Of a stretch of 64,000 nucleotides of DNA, positions 45,669 through 53,744 are shown piece by piece. Position 1 is the first letter of the stretch, and every line of letters begins with the position of its first letter. Source of the stretch: Pedobacter duraquae (GTDB taxonomy: Bacteria; Bacteroidota; Bacteroidia; Sphingobacteriales; Sphingobacteriaceae). Where the stretch lies: the NCBI RefSeq assembly GCF_004362245.1, contig NZ_SNWM01000002.1, forward strand, positions 1,178,001-1,242,000, in the 5' to 3' direction. Both the position numbers and the translations under genes were made by a program. The notes beneath the pieces were generated by a model. That model was not told the DNA's origin, made no database searches, and saw only the letters and a program-made list of their open reading frames with translations.

Positions 45669-46421
45669 ATGAGTAAATTAAAAAACAAAGTAGTCGTGAT
45701 TACAGGCGGCAATAGCGGTATTGGATTTGGGATTGCCGAAGCATTTAAAAGCGAAGGTGCTTCCGGAACTATTGTAGGCAGAAATCATCAAACTTTAGGA
45801 CATGCTGCGGCTCAGCTAGGTGATAATTTTATAGCCATCAATGCTGATGTAACTAACCTTACCGATTTAGAAAGAGTTTTTAAGGATACAGCCGAAAAGT
45901 TTGGTAAAATAGATGTACTGGTAGCTAATGCCGGTGCAGGGACAACCGGAACAGTGGCAGATGTTACTGAGGCCGACTACAACAAGACCATGGACCTTAA
46001 TCTGAAAAGCGTTTATTTTACGGTGCAAAAAGCGCTACCGTATATGAATGATGGCGGATCTATAATTCTTATTGGATCAAATGCCGCACATCGGGCATAC
46101 CCATCATTTGGGCTGTACGGCGCCGCAAAAGCTGCAGTAATCTTTTTCGCAAAAAGCTTTTCAAACGACTTGCTGGAAAGAAAAATCAGAGTAAACGTAA
46201 TCACACCGGGTACTACCGATACACCTGCATTTGATAAGTTCGTTCCCGCAGCACAAATCGATGCTATGAAAACTCAGTTTGCAAGCGTAATGCCGATAGG
46301 CAGGATCGGACAACCATCAGACATTGGCAAAACAGCGGTTTTTCTTGCTTCCGAAGATTCTTCGTTCCTGCTTGGCGCTGAACTTCTTGTTGATGGTGGC
46401 ATGACTTACTTAGCTAAGTAA
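45669..46421 (+). CDS. SDR family oxidoreductase
   Basis: A 250-residue short-chain dehydrogenase/reductase. The TGxxxGxG cofactor motif is TGGNSGIGFG, NAG is in VANAGAG, and the catalytic YxxxK is in LYGAAKAAVIFF, preceded by the serine of LIGSNAA. The glycine-rich loop is followed by GRN, which favours NADP. The substrate is unknown. It follows a Crp-type regulator gene at 93 bp and probably responds to it. The C-terminal GAELLVDGGM is standard. Confidence 0.93.
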   Translation: MSKLKNKVVVITGGNSGIGFGIAEAFKSEGASGTIVGRNHQTLGHAAAQLGDNFIAINADVTNLTDLERVFKDTAEKFGKIDVLVANAGAGTTGTVADVTEADYNKTMDLNLKSVYFTVQKALPYMNDGGSIILIGSNAAHRAYPSFGLYGAAKAAVIFFAKSFSNDLLERKIRVNVITPGTTDTPAFDKFVPAAQIDAMKTQFASVMPIGRIGQPSDIGKTAVFLASEDSSFLLGAELLVDGGMTYLAK

Positions 46422-46733
46422 TTCTATTATTCACTGGCACGGGACCAGCCTCGTGCCAGTGAATATTAGAGAACAAGCAATTCAACAGGCATCGCGCAGG
46501 CATTTGCTTACAATTACAGAAACTAATCTATTCCAACCTGCAGCGTATAACAATCTGCAAAACCTAGCAGAACAAACAGGCACCAAAAATTATTTTTAAT
46601 TATTTAAAGTATTTTCACTTCCCCCTCGTCTTATATATTGTGTCCAATATTGTCGCAAAATTCGCGTAACAAAAAAACACCATACTTATTTAATACATCA
46701 CGGCTTAAATTGCCGTGTATCTAACACAATATA
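46422..46733. other. Intergenic region between the SDR gene and the ABC exporter
   Basis: About 310 bp with no convincing gene. It begins with the long inverted repeat described separately. The remainder is AT-rich; the part from about 46620 is likely to hold the promoter of the ABC exporter gene, but no exact TAnnTTTG box was found. Confidence 0.4.
46428..46465. terminator. Long inverted repeat after the SDR gene, possible terminator
   Basis: Perfect 14-bp arms TATTCACTGGCACG and CGTGCCAGTGAATA with a 10-nt loop, starting 6 bp after the SDR stop. No T-run follows on either side, so it is not a classical intrinsic terminator. It may stabilise the 3' end or be a dispersed repeat. Confidence 0.5.
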
Positions 46734-48560
46734 ATGGCAAGAAAACATTTAAACAGTGGTAACGCAACGGGTATTGAGTTGACAAAAGCAAAGATAAATA
46801 AGGAGACGCTAAGTCATGTTGCACGTCTGCTCTCCTATCTAAAGCCATACCGCCATCAATTTATCGCTGCATTATTCTTTCTGTTTTTGTCAAGCCTGGT
46901 TGGCCTGGCTTTTCCAACATTTATAGGTGCCTTAATTGATACTGCACAAGGGAAACATACGAATAACTATTTACCCGATACCATTCAGGGCATTCTATTG
47001 CTTGCCTTCGTGGTATTAGCCTTACAGGCTGTAGTTTCCTATTTTAGGATATTATGGTTTGTCAACGTGGCTGAACGCTCCCTGGCAGACATCAGAAGGG
47101 ATACTTACTTCAAGTTAATTACGCTCCCTATGAACTTCTTTTCCAATCGCAGGGTTGGCGAACTTAATAGTAGGATATCTGCAGATCTGTCTCAGGTGCA
47201 GGACACGCTAACCACTACCATTGCAGAGATGCTAAGACAGGCTATCTTGCTGGTAGGAGGTATCATTTTCATGGCTATTATTTCTGAAAAACTGGTATTC
47301 GCACTGCTGCTCGTTTTACCTGTGATGATTGTTTTCGCTGTTTTATTTGGCCGTTTTATTAAAAAGATCTCACGCCAGGCACAGGATAAAATGGCAGAAT
47401 CCAATACCATTGTAGAGGAAACCCTTTGGGGCATAGCAAATGTAAAAGCATTTGTTAACGAATCTTTCGAAGCCACCAGGTATCAAAACACCATTCGTGA
47501 GGTAGCTAATATTGCCATTAAGGGTGCTAAATTCAGAGGCATGTTTGTCTCTTTTATCGTACTATGTGTTTTTGGAGGCATATTGGGTGTTGTCGGTTAT
47601 GGTTGTATCCTGGTCAGTCAGCACGAAATCACCTTCGGCGAATTATTAAAATTTGCACTGTACGCGATGTTCCTGGGAAGCTCACTGGGCAGTTTCCCTG
47701 AGCTATTTGCAAATCTGCAAAAGGCTGTTGGTGCCAGTGAACGCGTGTTGGAAATATTGGCTGAACAGGGGGAAGAAATAGCTGTAAACGAAAAGGACAA
47801 CAGGGTAACACAAACTATCGCAGGAAATCTTGAGTTTAAAAGCGTCAATTTCGCCTACCCCTCAAGACCAGAAGTAGAGGTGCTCAGCAACGTATCTTTT
47901 GAGGCCGCAGCCGGACAAAAAGTAGCTATCGTAGGTCCAAGTGGTTCAGGAAAATCTACAATGGCCGGATTAATCTTACAGTTTTATCACCCGCAAAGTG
48001 GAGCAATAGTTTTTGACGGCAAGCCTGCCAGCAAGTATTCTCTTAGCGATATCAGGAATCAGGTAGCTATTGTTCCACAGGATGTCTTGTTATTCGGCGG
48101 TACAATTTTGGAAAACATCGCATATGGTAAACTAACTGCCACGAAGGAAGAAATCCTCGAGTCGGCCAAACGCGCAAATGCCCATCAATTTATCACTGCA
48201 TTCCCCGAAGGTTATGAAACTGTAGTTGGAGAACGGGGTGTAAAACTTTCAGGCGGACAAAGACAGCGCATTGCTATTGCAAGGGCATTGCTAAAAAATC
48301 CAGCTATATTGATTTTAGACGAAGCCACTTCTTCCCTGGATTCTGAATCAGAGCGTCTCGTACAGGACGCGCTCGAAGAATTAATGAAGGGCAGAACCTC
48401 CATCATCATCGCACATCGCTTATCGACAATACGCGAAGCAGATAAAATCCTCGTATTAGAGCGGGGACAAATTATTGAATCTGGTACACACGCTGAATTA
48501 ATCCAGACTGAGCAAGGCCTATATAAGTATTTGAGCGGGCTTCAGTTTGAAAGTAAGTAA
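46734..48560 (+). CDS. ABC transporter, fused permease and ATPase (MsbA/BmrA-like)
   Basis: A 608-residue half-transporter that works as a homodimer or heterodimer. The N-terminal region holds six membrane helices (about residues 40-320), then comes one nucleotide-binding domain with Walker A GPSGSGKSTMAG, Q-loop IVPQDVLLFG, signature KLSGGQRQRIAIARALL, Walker B AILILDEATSSLDSES and H-loop IIAHRLSTI. It belongs to the exporter group of lipid and drug transporters; the substrate is not deducible. It stands alone behind a 310-bp intergenic region. Confidence 0.92.
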   Translation: MARKHLNSGNATGIELTKAKINKETLSHVARLLSYLKPYRHQFIAALFFLFLSSLVGLAFPTFIGALIDTAQGKHTNNYLPDTIQGILLLAFVVLALQAVVSYFRILWFVNVAERSLADIRRDTYFKLITLPMNFFSNRRVGELNSRISADLSQVQDTLTTTIAEMLRQAILLVGGIIFMAIISEKLVFALLLVLPVMIVFAVLFGRFIKKISRQAQDKMAESNTIVEETLWGIANVKAFVNESFEATRYQNTIREVANIAIKGAKFRGMFVSFIVLCVFGGILGVVGYGCILVSQHEITFGELLKFALYAMFLGSSLGSFPELFANLQKAVGASERVLEILAEQGEEIAVNEKDNRVTQTIAGNLEFKSVNFAYPSRPEVEVLSNVSFEAAAGQKVAIVGPSGSGKSTMAGLILQFYHPQSGAIVFDGKPASKYSLSDIRNQVAIVPQDVLLFGGTILENIAYGKLTATKEEILESAKRANAHQFITAFPEGYETVVGERGVKLSGGQRQRIAIARALLKNPAILILDEATSSLDSESERLVQDALEELMKGRTSIIIAHRLSTIREADKILVLERGQIIESGTHAELIQTEQGLYKYLSGLQFESK

Positions 48561-48596
48561 TTGACCCAACAGCGCATGGCTACCTAATATTTTATA

Positions 48597-48631
48597 TGAA
48601 TTGCAAAGTATTTTATTTACTTTGCAATTCA
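48597..48631. repeat. Perfect 14-bp inverted repeat upstream of a small membrane protein gene
   Basis: Arms TGAATTGCAAAGTA (48597-48610) and TACTTTGCAATTCA (48618-48631) with a 7-nt AT spacer, midway between the ABC exporter stop and the next ATG at 48657. The arms contain TTACTTTG, a near-match of the -7 box, so it may be an operator overlapping a promoter. A hairpin without T-run is the alternative. Confidence 0.6.
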
Positions 48632-48656
48632 AAGTGAAGTTAATCAGTCTCAGCTC

Positions 48657-48998
48657 ATGAAAACGACCAAAAAGAAATTTGTAGCTATCTTCCTCACATC
48701 TGGATTTATCTTTCTTTTTTTATATAACCTAGGTATTCGATCAGTCGTCCGACTCATACCTGAAAGCGGAGCAGCCTTTTTAAGAACAGACACCCTTACA
48801 GGCTGGAAAAGTGCAGTCGCCACAATTTTGTACCCAGTTAAAATTGTCTTGATTGGTCCTGTGTTGCCTTTAATGGACCTGCCGGATCCGCCTCCACCAT
48901 TTTTGGCTATCGGACTTGCAATTTATTGGACTGTCCTTGCTTTGATCATTTATAATCTTGTAATTAAAATCAAACGATTTCAAACACACAATCCTTAG
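48657..48998 (+). CDS. Small membrane protein of unknown function
   Basis: A 113-residue protein. A basic N-terminus (MKTTKKKF) is followed by a hydrophobic helix (VAIFLTSGFIFLFLYNLGI), a middle region with a further moderately hydrophobic stretch, a proline-rich loop (LPDPPPPF) and a final helix (AIGLAIYWTVLALIIYNLVI). I do not recognise a family. It is convergent with the response-regulator gene and preceded by the perfect inverted repeat at 48597. Confidence 0.65.
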   Translation: MKTTKKKFVAIFLTSGFIFLFLYNLGIRSVVRLIPESGAAFLRTDTLTGWKSAVATILYPVKIVLIGPVLPLMDLPDPPPPFLAIGLAIYWTVLALIIYNLVIKIKRFQTHNP

Positions 48999-49058
48999 TT
49001 TTTAGTTATCTAATTGTTTATTCAATATGCACATACTTACCAGGAAAGAAATATAGAA

Positions 49059-49748
49059 TCAATCTTTAAAAATCTTTAATCTAAACCCGACTCCCCGGAT
49101 ACTTTCAATACTAACTGTAGTATCATCCGCCAATAATTTTCGAATCCTGGTAATAAATACATCCAGACTCCGACCGCTAAAAAAATCTTGTTCTTGCCAC
49201 AAAGCATGGAGAATATCAGTCCTTTTAATCAGTTGATCACCGTGATCATATAAATATTTTAATAAACCGGCTTCCTTCTCAGTAAGTATTTTCTCAGCAC
49301 TACCAACGACCAATGTCAGATTCTCCGGATCGAATTCGGAATTCCCCAGCTGAATGACCGTACCTCCCGCTCGATCTAAGGGCTTGTTTCGTTTTAAGAT
49401 ATTCCGAACGCGCAAAATCAATTCGTCAACATCAAAAGGTTTCACGATATAATCATCGGCACCAAGTCTTAACCCAAACAAAACATCTTCCTTTAGTTTG
49501 CGCGCGGTTACGAACAAAAATGGTAGTTCAGGATGTTTTTCAGAAAGATAGGCAGCAAAACTAAATCCATCCTCAACGGGCATCATCACATCAATGATTA
49601 GGATCGAATAGGTGTTATTATTTAATTCTTCCCGTGCCTCGCGACCGTTATATACCCTGTTACTAAAAAAGCCATTTAAAGTCAGATATCTGCTTAATAG
49701 ATTACCCAGGTCTATGTCATCCTCTACAATCAACACCTTAGTTTTCAT
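49059..49748 (-). CDS. OmpR-family response regulator
   Basis: A 229-residue two-component regulator. The receiver domain has the acidic pocket EDD (9-11), the phospho-acceptor Asp53 (ILIIDVMMP) and the FVTARK threonine/lysine region. A winged-helix OmpR/PhoB DNA-binding domain follows (ILTEKEAGLLKYLYDH, then RSLDVFITRIRKLL and SIRGVGFRL). Its start overlaps the sensor kinase gene by 11 bp, so the two are translated as a pair. Confidence 0.95.
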   Translation of the reverse strand: MKTKVLIVEDDIDLGNLLSRYLTLNGFFSNRVYNGREAREELNNNTYSILIIDVMMPVEDGFSFAAYLSEKHPELPFLFVTARKLKEDVLFGLRLGADDYIVKPFDVDELILRVRNILKRNKPLDRAGGTVIQLGNSEFDPENLTLVVGSAEKILTEKEAGLLKYLYDHGDQLIKRTDILHALWQEQDFFSGRSLDVFITRIRKLLADDTTVSIESIRGVGFRLKIFKD

Positions 49749-51111
49749 ACAGTGCCAATTTTATAGTAAAAGTACTCCCCTCGTTAGTAGAGTGCTCAAG
49801 AATCAGATCACCACCCATCTGTGAGATTTCCTGCCTGCTTACGTACAAACCAAGCCCAAGTCCTTTAACGGTATGGAGGTTTTGTTCCGGTACGCGATAA
49901 AATTTATCAAAAACAAGGCGCTGATGTTTATACGCAATACCGATGCCTTTATCTGTAATTTTGATAAGGTAAAAACGATTAAGCACGAAAGTGTCGATAC
50001 TGATATCGGTTCCTGACAGGCTATATTTAGCGGCGTTGCTGATCAGATTATCCAGGGCCTTTTCCAATACTTTTCTATTACCACGTAATTCGACTGTTGA
50101 TGTTTCAATATCAGCAACCAGTTGATGCGCCTCAAGTCTGACATCCTGAATATAGGCACGAAGAAAATCAGTTATATTTAATAGTTCAACTTGAATCTGA
50201 CGATAGTTGCTCATTTCAGTTTCCAAAACCTCGTCTACCGTTTGCCGGATTTTCTCATGCTGCCTCGCGAGTGATCCAAGTAATTCATCAAAAAGATTGG
50301 CATCTTCACGTATTTCGGGTAAAGACAGGCTCTTTACAATAATACTGGCCGAACTGAGTGGTGTTTTTAACTCATGCGTAACATTGTTCACAAAATCTGT
50401 TTGAATATCACTGATCTTTTTCTGACGTATTATAGCACTAAACGTTAGATAGAAAAGCAATCCTACGGATAACAGAAGCGCAGTTGCCAATAAAAAGGTC
50501 CGGGTTGTTCTGTGGAGCACCACCTGCCCCATAGCTACCACATCCACATACTGCATACCTGAAAAAGAAACTTTAATCTGTTTATCCTTATTTTTTGCAC
50601 CGTCGATGGTTAAATCAAAAGACCCCTTGAACGATGCCAATTTGAGTAAATCCTTGGCAGCGTTATTACGTTCATAATCTCGATAAAGCTTGTTTTGCGT
50701 AGCCAACATATTGTGCACAACACCATTGATCTGAACACTGAACCCCTCGAATCTGAATAGATATTTTCCGTTCTTTAGCTGATCTGTTTTTTGAAAGTTT
50801 AAATTAACCAAAGCGCTGATTACGCGGGTTAACGAATCGTTTTTACGCGCCAGGTATCCGATCAGCACATCGTCCGAGACCTGTTTACCTGAAAAAGATC
50901 GGATATCAGCAGTCAGGTTTGGTAGAATTTCAAATTGCAGCGTTTTACCTTGCGTGATGATGGGGACGGCAACTGCTTTGATTTCCCGATTGTATTGCGC
51001 CAATGTTTGCTTATAATTCTGGCTCACCAGCTCATACTGAATATAAATGAGCAAACCCAGGGTGATTAGGCTAACAGCAATTAGTGCCCGTATTTTGGAG
51101 CGGAATTTCAT
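49738..51111 (-). CDS. Sensor histidine kinase
   Basis: About 457 residues from the ATG at 51111 (a TTG at 51120 is less likely). Membrane helix 1 is near residues 7-25 and helix 2 near 200-222, with a periplasmic sensor domain between. The dimerisation/phospho-acceptor box is NNVTHELKTPLSSA, followed by the ATPase N-box (DNLISNAAKY), DKGIGI and GLGLGLYVS. The signal is unknown. There is no HAMP linker of obvious length. It is co-transcribed with the response regulator and divergent from the DUF6624 gene. Confidence 0.94.
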   Translation of the reverse strand: MKFRSKIRALIAVSLITLGLLIYIQYELVSQNYKQTLAQYNREIKAVAVPIITQGKTLQFEILPNLTADIRSFSGKQVSDDVLIGYLARKNDSLTRVISALVNLNFQKTDQLKNGKYLFRFEGFSVQINGVVHNMLATQNKLYRDYERNNAAKDLLKLASFKGSFDLTIDGAKNKDKQIKVSFSGMQYVDVVAMGQVVLHRTTRTFLLATALLLSVGLLFYLTFSAIIRQKKISDIQTDFVNNVTHELKTPLSSASIIVKSLSLPEIREDANLFDELLGSLARQHEKIRQTVDEVLETEMSNYRQIQVELLNITDFLRAYIQDVRLEAHQLVADIETSTVELRGNRKVLEKALDNLISNAAKYSLSGTDISIDTFVLNRFYLIKITDKGIGIAYKHQRLVFDKFYRVPEQNLHTVKGLGLGLYVSRQEISQMGGDLILEHSTNEGSTFTIKLALYEN

Positions 51112-51236
51112 AGTACTCAAAGATACATTGCAGAAAGAAAAAACCGGACAATCGAAACATCATTAACTTTTCATTAACCTTACATTAACCATCGAGCTCC
51201 GCGGCATCCTGCATTTTTGCTGAAATTTAAATAAGC

Positions 51237-51920
51237 ATGAGAAAGTATATCCTTTTAGTAACTGTTACTTTAACAAGTATAGCAGTTCAAGCACAAGTAA
51301 CGTCATTCAATATTGATAGCAACAAATTTATCAAACCACTTACAAAAACACTGGATAGCATTTACATTGAGGATCAAAAACCGCGCGAAGCCTTTGCGCA
51401 AGCGCTAAAACGTAAAGACCCGCAGCCGGTAGTTGATAGCCTGAGAAAGATCATGTTGACTAAAGACCACGAGAATCTCGAAAAAGTAAACGCAATTATC
51501 GATAAGTACGGTTGGCTTGGCCCGGAACAGGTAGGTTTAAATGCCAGTCAGGCTTTGTTCCTTGTCCTGCAGCATGCAGACCTCGCTACACAAAAAAAGT
51601 ATCTGCCCATGATCCGCTCGGCAGAAAAACGTGGACAAATACTTTCAAGCAATCTTGCCATTATGGAGGATCGTGTACAGATGCGTGAAGGCAAAAAACA
51701 ACCATATGGCAGTCAGGCGATAAGAGACCCGCAATCTGCACAGTTGTATTTTTACCCGATAGAAGACCCTGACCATGTAGACGAGAGGAGAAAATCTATG
51801 GGTCTGATACCGATGGATCAATACGCCAAGGCGATGGAAATGACCTGGGATCTGGAAGACTATAAGCGCAAACTTCCGGAGTTTGAGGAAAAAGCAAAAA
51901 AGATTTTCAAAAAGCCGTAG
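51237..51920 (+). CDS. DUF6624 domain exported protein
   Basis: A 227-residue protein with a signal peptide (MRKYILLVTVTLTSIAVQAQ). The body matches the DUF6624 family: DSIYIEDQKPREAFAQALK, IDKYGWLGPEQVGLNASQAL, FLVLQHADLATQKKYLPMI and the C-terminal FYPIEDPDHVDERRKSMGL. Its function is not known. It is divergent from the two-component system, whose promoter region it shares (125 bp), so it may be a target of that regulator. Confidence 0.85.
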   Translation: MRKYILLVTVTLTSIAVQAQVTSFNIDSNKFIKPLTKTLDSIYIEDQKPREAFAQALKRKDPQPVVDSLRKIMLTKDHENLEKVNAIIDKYGWLGPEQVGLNASQALFLVLQHADLATQKKYLPMIRSAEKRGQILSSNLAIMEDRVQMREGKKQPYGSQAIRDPQSAQLYFYPIEDPDHVDERRKSMGLIPMDQYAKAMEMTWDLEDYKRKLPEFEEKAKKIFKKP

Positions 51921-51928
51921 TCATCAGA

Positions 51929-52903
51929 TCATCCTACACTTAGCACCAAACGCTTGCCACCAGAAACCTCCAGGTCCCATAATTCAGCAACATTTTCCAA
52001 TTTAACGCTTATGGTTTCTATCTTCAGTTTGCCTGCTGCGGCTAGTTCGAACATTTCGGGAAGAATGTCCGAGAAAAGCAGGCCGACTTGTTTTTTTGAC
52101 CAGGAGCCAAGTCCTGAACCTGTTAACTGAAGATCTGTACCCCGCAAACTTGCTGCAGATAATTGGATAAGATCGCCTGCAATACTGCCTACAGAAACAT
52201 ACCTGATCTGGTTGGTAAAGGAGCCATCACCTTTGATTACCGACAACAATAGCTCTGCAGTATGTCCCCATAAATAATCGATAACAACGTCGATAGGCGT
52301 CTGCATGTGTATGCGCGCAAGCTGTTCAACAATTTGCGTGTCATCCTGCAATAGCGAAACCTGCTCATCAGCACCCAATACGGCTAACTCAGCTAGAGAA
52401 CCTGGATTTCTGCCAGTTACGATCACCTTTTTTGCACCATAGTATTTAGCAATCTGAACGGCCACTCGCCCGGTAAAACTCGTTGCGCCATTGATCAGCA
52501 CAATATCACCAGGCTGAATATCTGCCTTAAACCGTAAAGCCATCGCAGAACCGATAACGGCATTAGGCAACGCTGCTGCCGTCATGTTGTCTAACAGTGC
52601 AGGAATTTTAACCATCCGATCTTTATAAACCACCGCCTTTTCCGCTGCCATCCCGTTTACAGCCATAGCATATACACGGCTGCCGTCTTCCAACGTGCAT
52701 ACTCCGTCGCCGCCAACAACGCTTTCCTTTTGTGTAAGTTTAAGTGTAGAATAGTGTTTCCCGCTTGCACGACTTTTATCCAGATGTTTAATAGCTACCG
52801 CTTTCACGGCAACAACCACTTCATCATGATTTTTTGCAATAGGATCTGGGAAATCGACATATTGAGGCATTTCCCCCTTTTGAAATAATACTGCTGCTTT
52901 CAT
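51929..52903 (-). CDS. Zinc-free MDR oxidoreductase (quinone-reductase-like)
   Basis: A 324-residue medium-chain dehydrogenase/reductase. It has a GroES-like N-terminal domain and a Rossmann domain with NGATSFTGRVAVQIAKYYGAK. The catalytic-zinc ligands of alcohol dehydrogenases are missing, which points to a quinone oxidoreductase or enone-reductase type using NAD(P)H. It lies 70 bp downstream of a Crp-type regulator gene on the same strand, with the palindrome 52953-52968 between them. Confidence 0.88.
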   Translation of the reverse strand: MKAAVLFQKGEMPQYVDFPDPIAKNHDEVVVAVKAVAIKHLDKSRASGKHYSTLKLTQKESVVGGDGVCTLEDGSRVYAMAVNGMAAEKAVVYKDRMVKIPALLDNMTAAALPNAVIGSAMALRFKADIQPGDIVLINGATSFTGRVAVQIAKYYGAKKVIVTGRNPGSLAELAVLGADEQVSLLQDDTQIVEQLARIHMQTPIDVVIDYLWGHTAELLLSVIKGDGSFTNQIRYVSVGSIAGDLIQLSAASLRGTDLQLTGSGLGSWSKKQVGLLFSDILPEMFELAAAGKLKIETISVKLENVAELWDLEVSGGKRLVLSVG

Positions 52904-52952
52904 TTTCTTAAATATTATGAAACAAAATTAGCCAGGATGGTTCTGCAGGAAC

Positions 52953-52968
52953 GATAACATTTGTTATC
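52953..52968. promoter_or_regulatory. Palindrome, candidate Crp/Fnr-type operator
   Basis: Arms GATAACA and TGTTATC around a TT centre, a 16-bp dyad of the size bound by Crp-family dimers. It lies 49 bp upstream of the MDR reductase start and 4 bp past the stop of the Crp-type regulator gene. Confidence 0.45.
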
Positions 52969-52972
52969 AAGT

Positions 52973-53611
52973 TTAGAAATGAGCGTTGCCTTTAGCTAGT
53001 TTACTTTTAATCCTGCTGAGATGTACAGTGCTGACGCCGAGATAAGAAGCGATATAATGCTGAGCAACACGCTGAATGATATGCGGGCGATCAGTTAGCA
53101 GTTTCAGATAGCGCTGTTCGGGCGTATCCCTAATAAAAGACACGAACTCATTGATATAATGACTTTGTCGCTGGGCAAAAATCGACATAATCATCTTGAA
53201 AAATTGCGGCTCCCTACTTAAATCATCTATAAGCTCGATCACATATTTTTTAGGAAGCAAATAAATCACCGAGGGTTCTATAGTTTCTATAGTAAATGCA
53301 CTTGGTACATTACCTACAAAGCTTTCCAGGGAAGTCAGCCCTTCATGCTCAAAAAAGAACTGCACTGTTTTATCAAGTCCATCGTTATTAAAGAAAAGGC
53401 GTACACAACCCTTTTCAATAAAAACATACTGTCCAGATACCTTACCCTCTTCCAGCAAAATGGTTTTAGCACCAACATCGAGGCGCTGCTGGTATGATCG
53501 GTATTTTTCCAGAAATGGCTCCAGTTCCGGAAACTGGTCTTTAAAATGAAAAAGCATATAAGGGCATTGATGATTTACTTCAAATTTACTATCTTTCTGA
53601 TCAAGAATCAT
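52973..53611 (-). CDS. Crp/Fnr family transcriptional regulator
   Basis: A 212-residue regulator. The cyclic-nucleotide-binding-like domain shows RLDVGAKTILLEEGKVSGQY and KGCVRLFFNNDGLDKTVQFF. The C-terminal helix-turn-helix is HYIASYLGVSTVHLSRIKSK. It is similar in layout to the regulator at 44989, but not a duplicate. An internal ATG (MLFHFKD) could also start translation. The next gene is a quinone-reductase-like MDR protein, the likely target. Confidence 0.9.
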   Translation of the reverse strand: MILDQKDSKFEVNHQCPYMLFHFKDQFPELEPFLEKYRSYQQRLDVGAKTILLEEGKVSGQYVFIEKGCVRLFFNNDGLDKTVQFFFEHEGLTSLESFVGNVPSAFTIETIEPSVIYLLPKKYVIELIDDLSREPQFFKMIMSIFAQRQSHYINEFVSFIRDTPEQRYLKLLTDRPHIIQRVAQHYIASYLGVSTVHLSRIKSKLAKGNAHF

Positions 53612-53744
53612 CAGGAACTTGACCCAACATCACAATCAACGGATAAGATCAGCTGATTTGGTTTAATGGTAAACGTTCGAGCACCACCATCATAACTTCA
53701 TGAAATAATTAGTTATGCATACCATTTACCACAACGACAACTGA

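Noticed and set aside
44989-53611. The two Crp/Fnr-type regulators as a recent duplication
   Set aside because: Their sequences are clearly different outside the helix-turn-helix core, and their flanking genes are unrelated.
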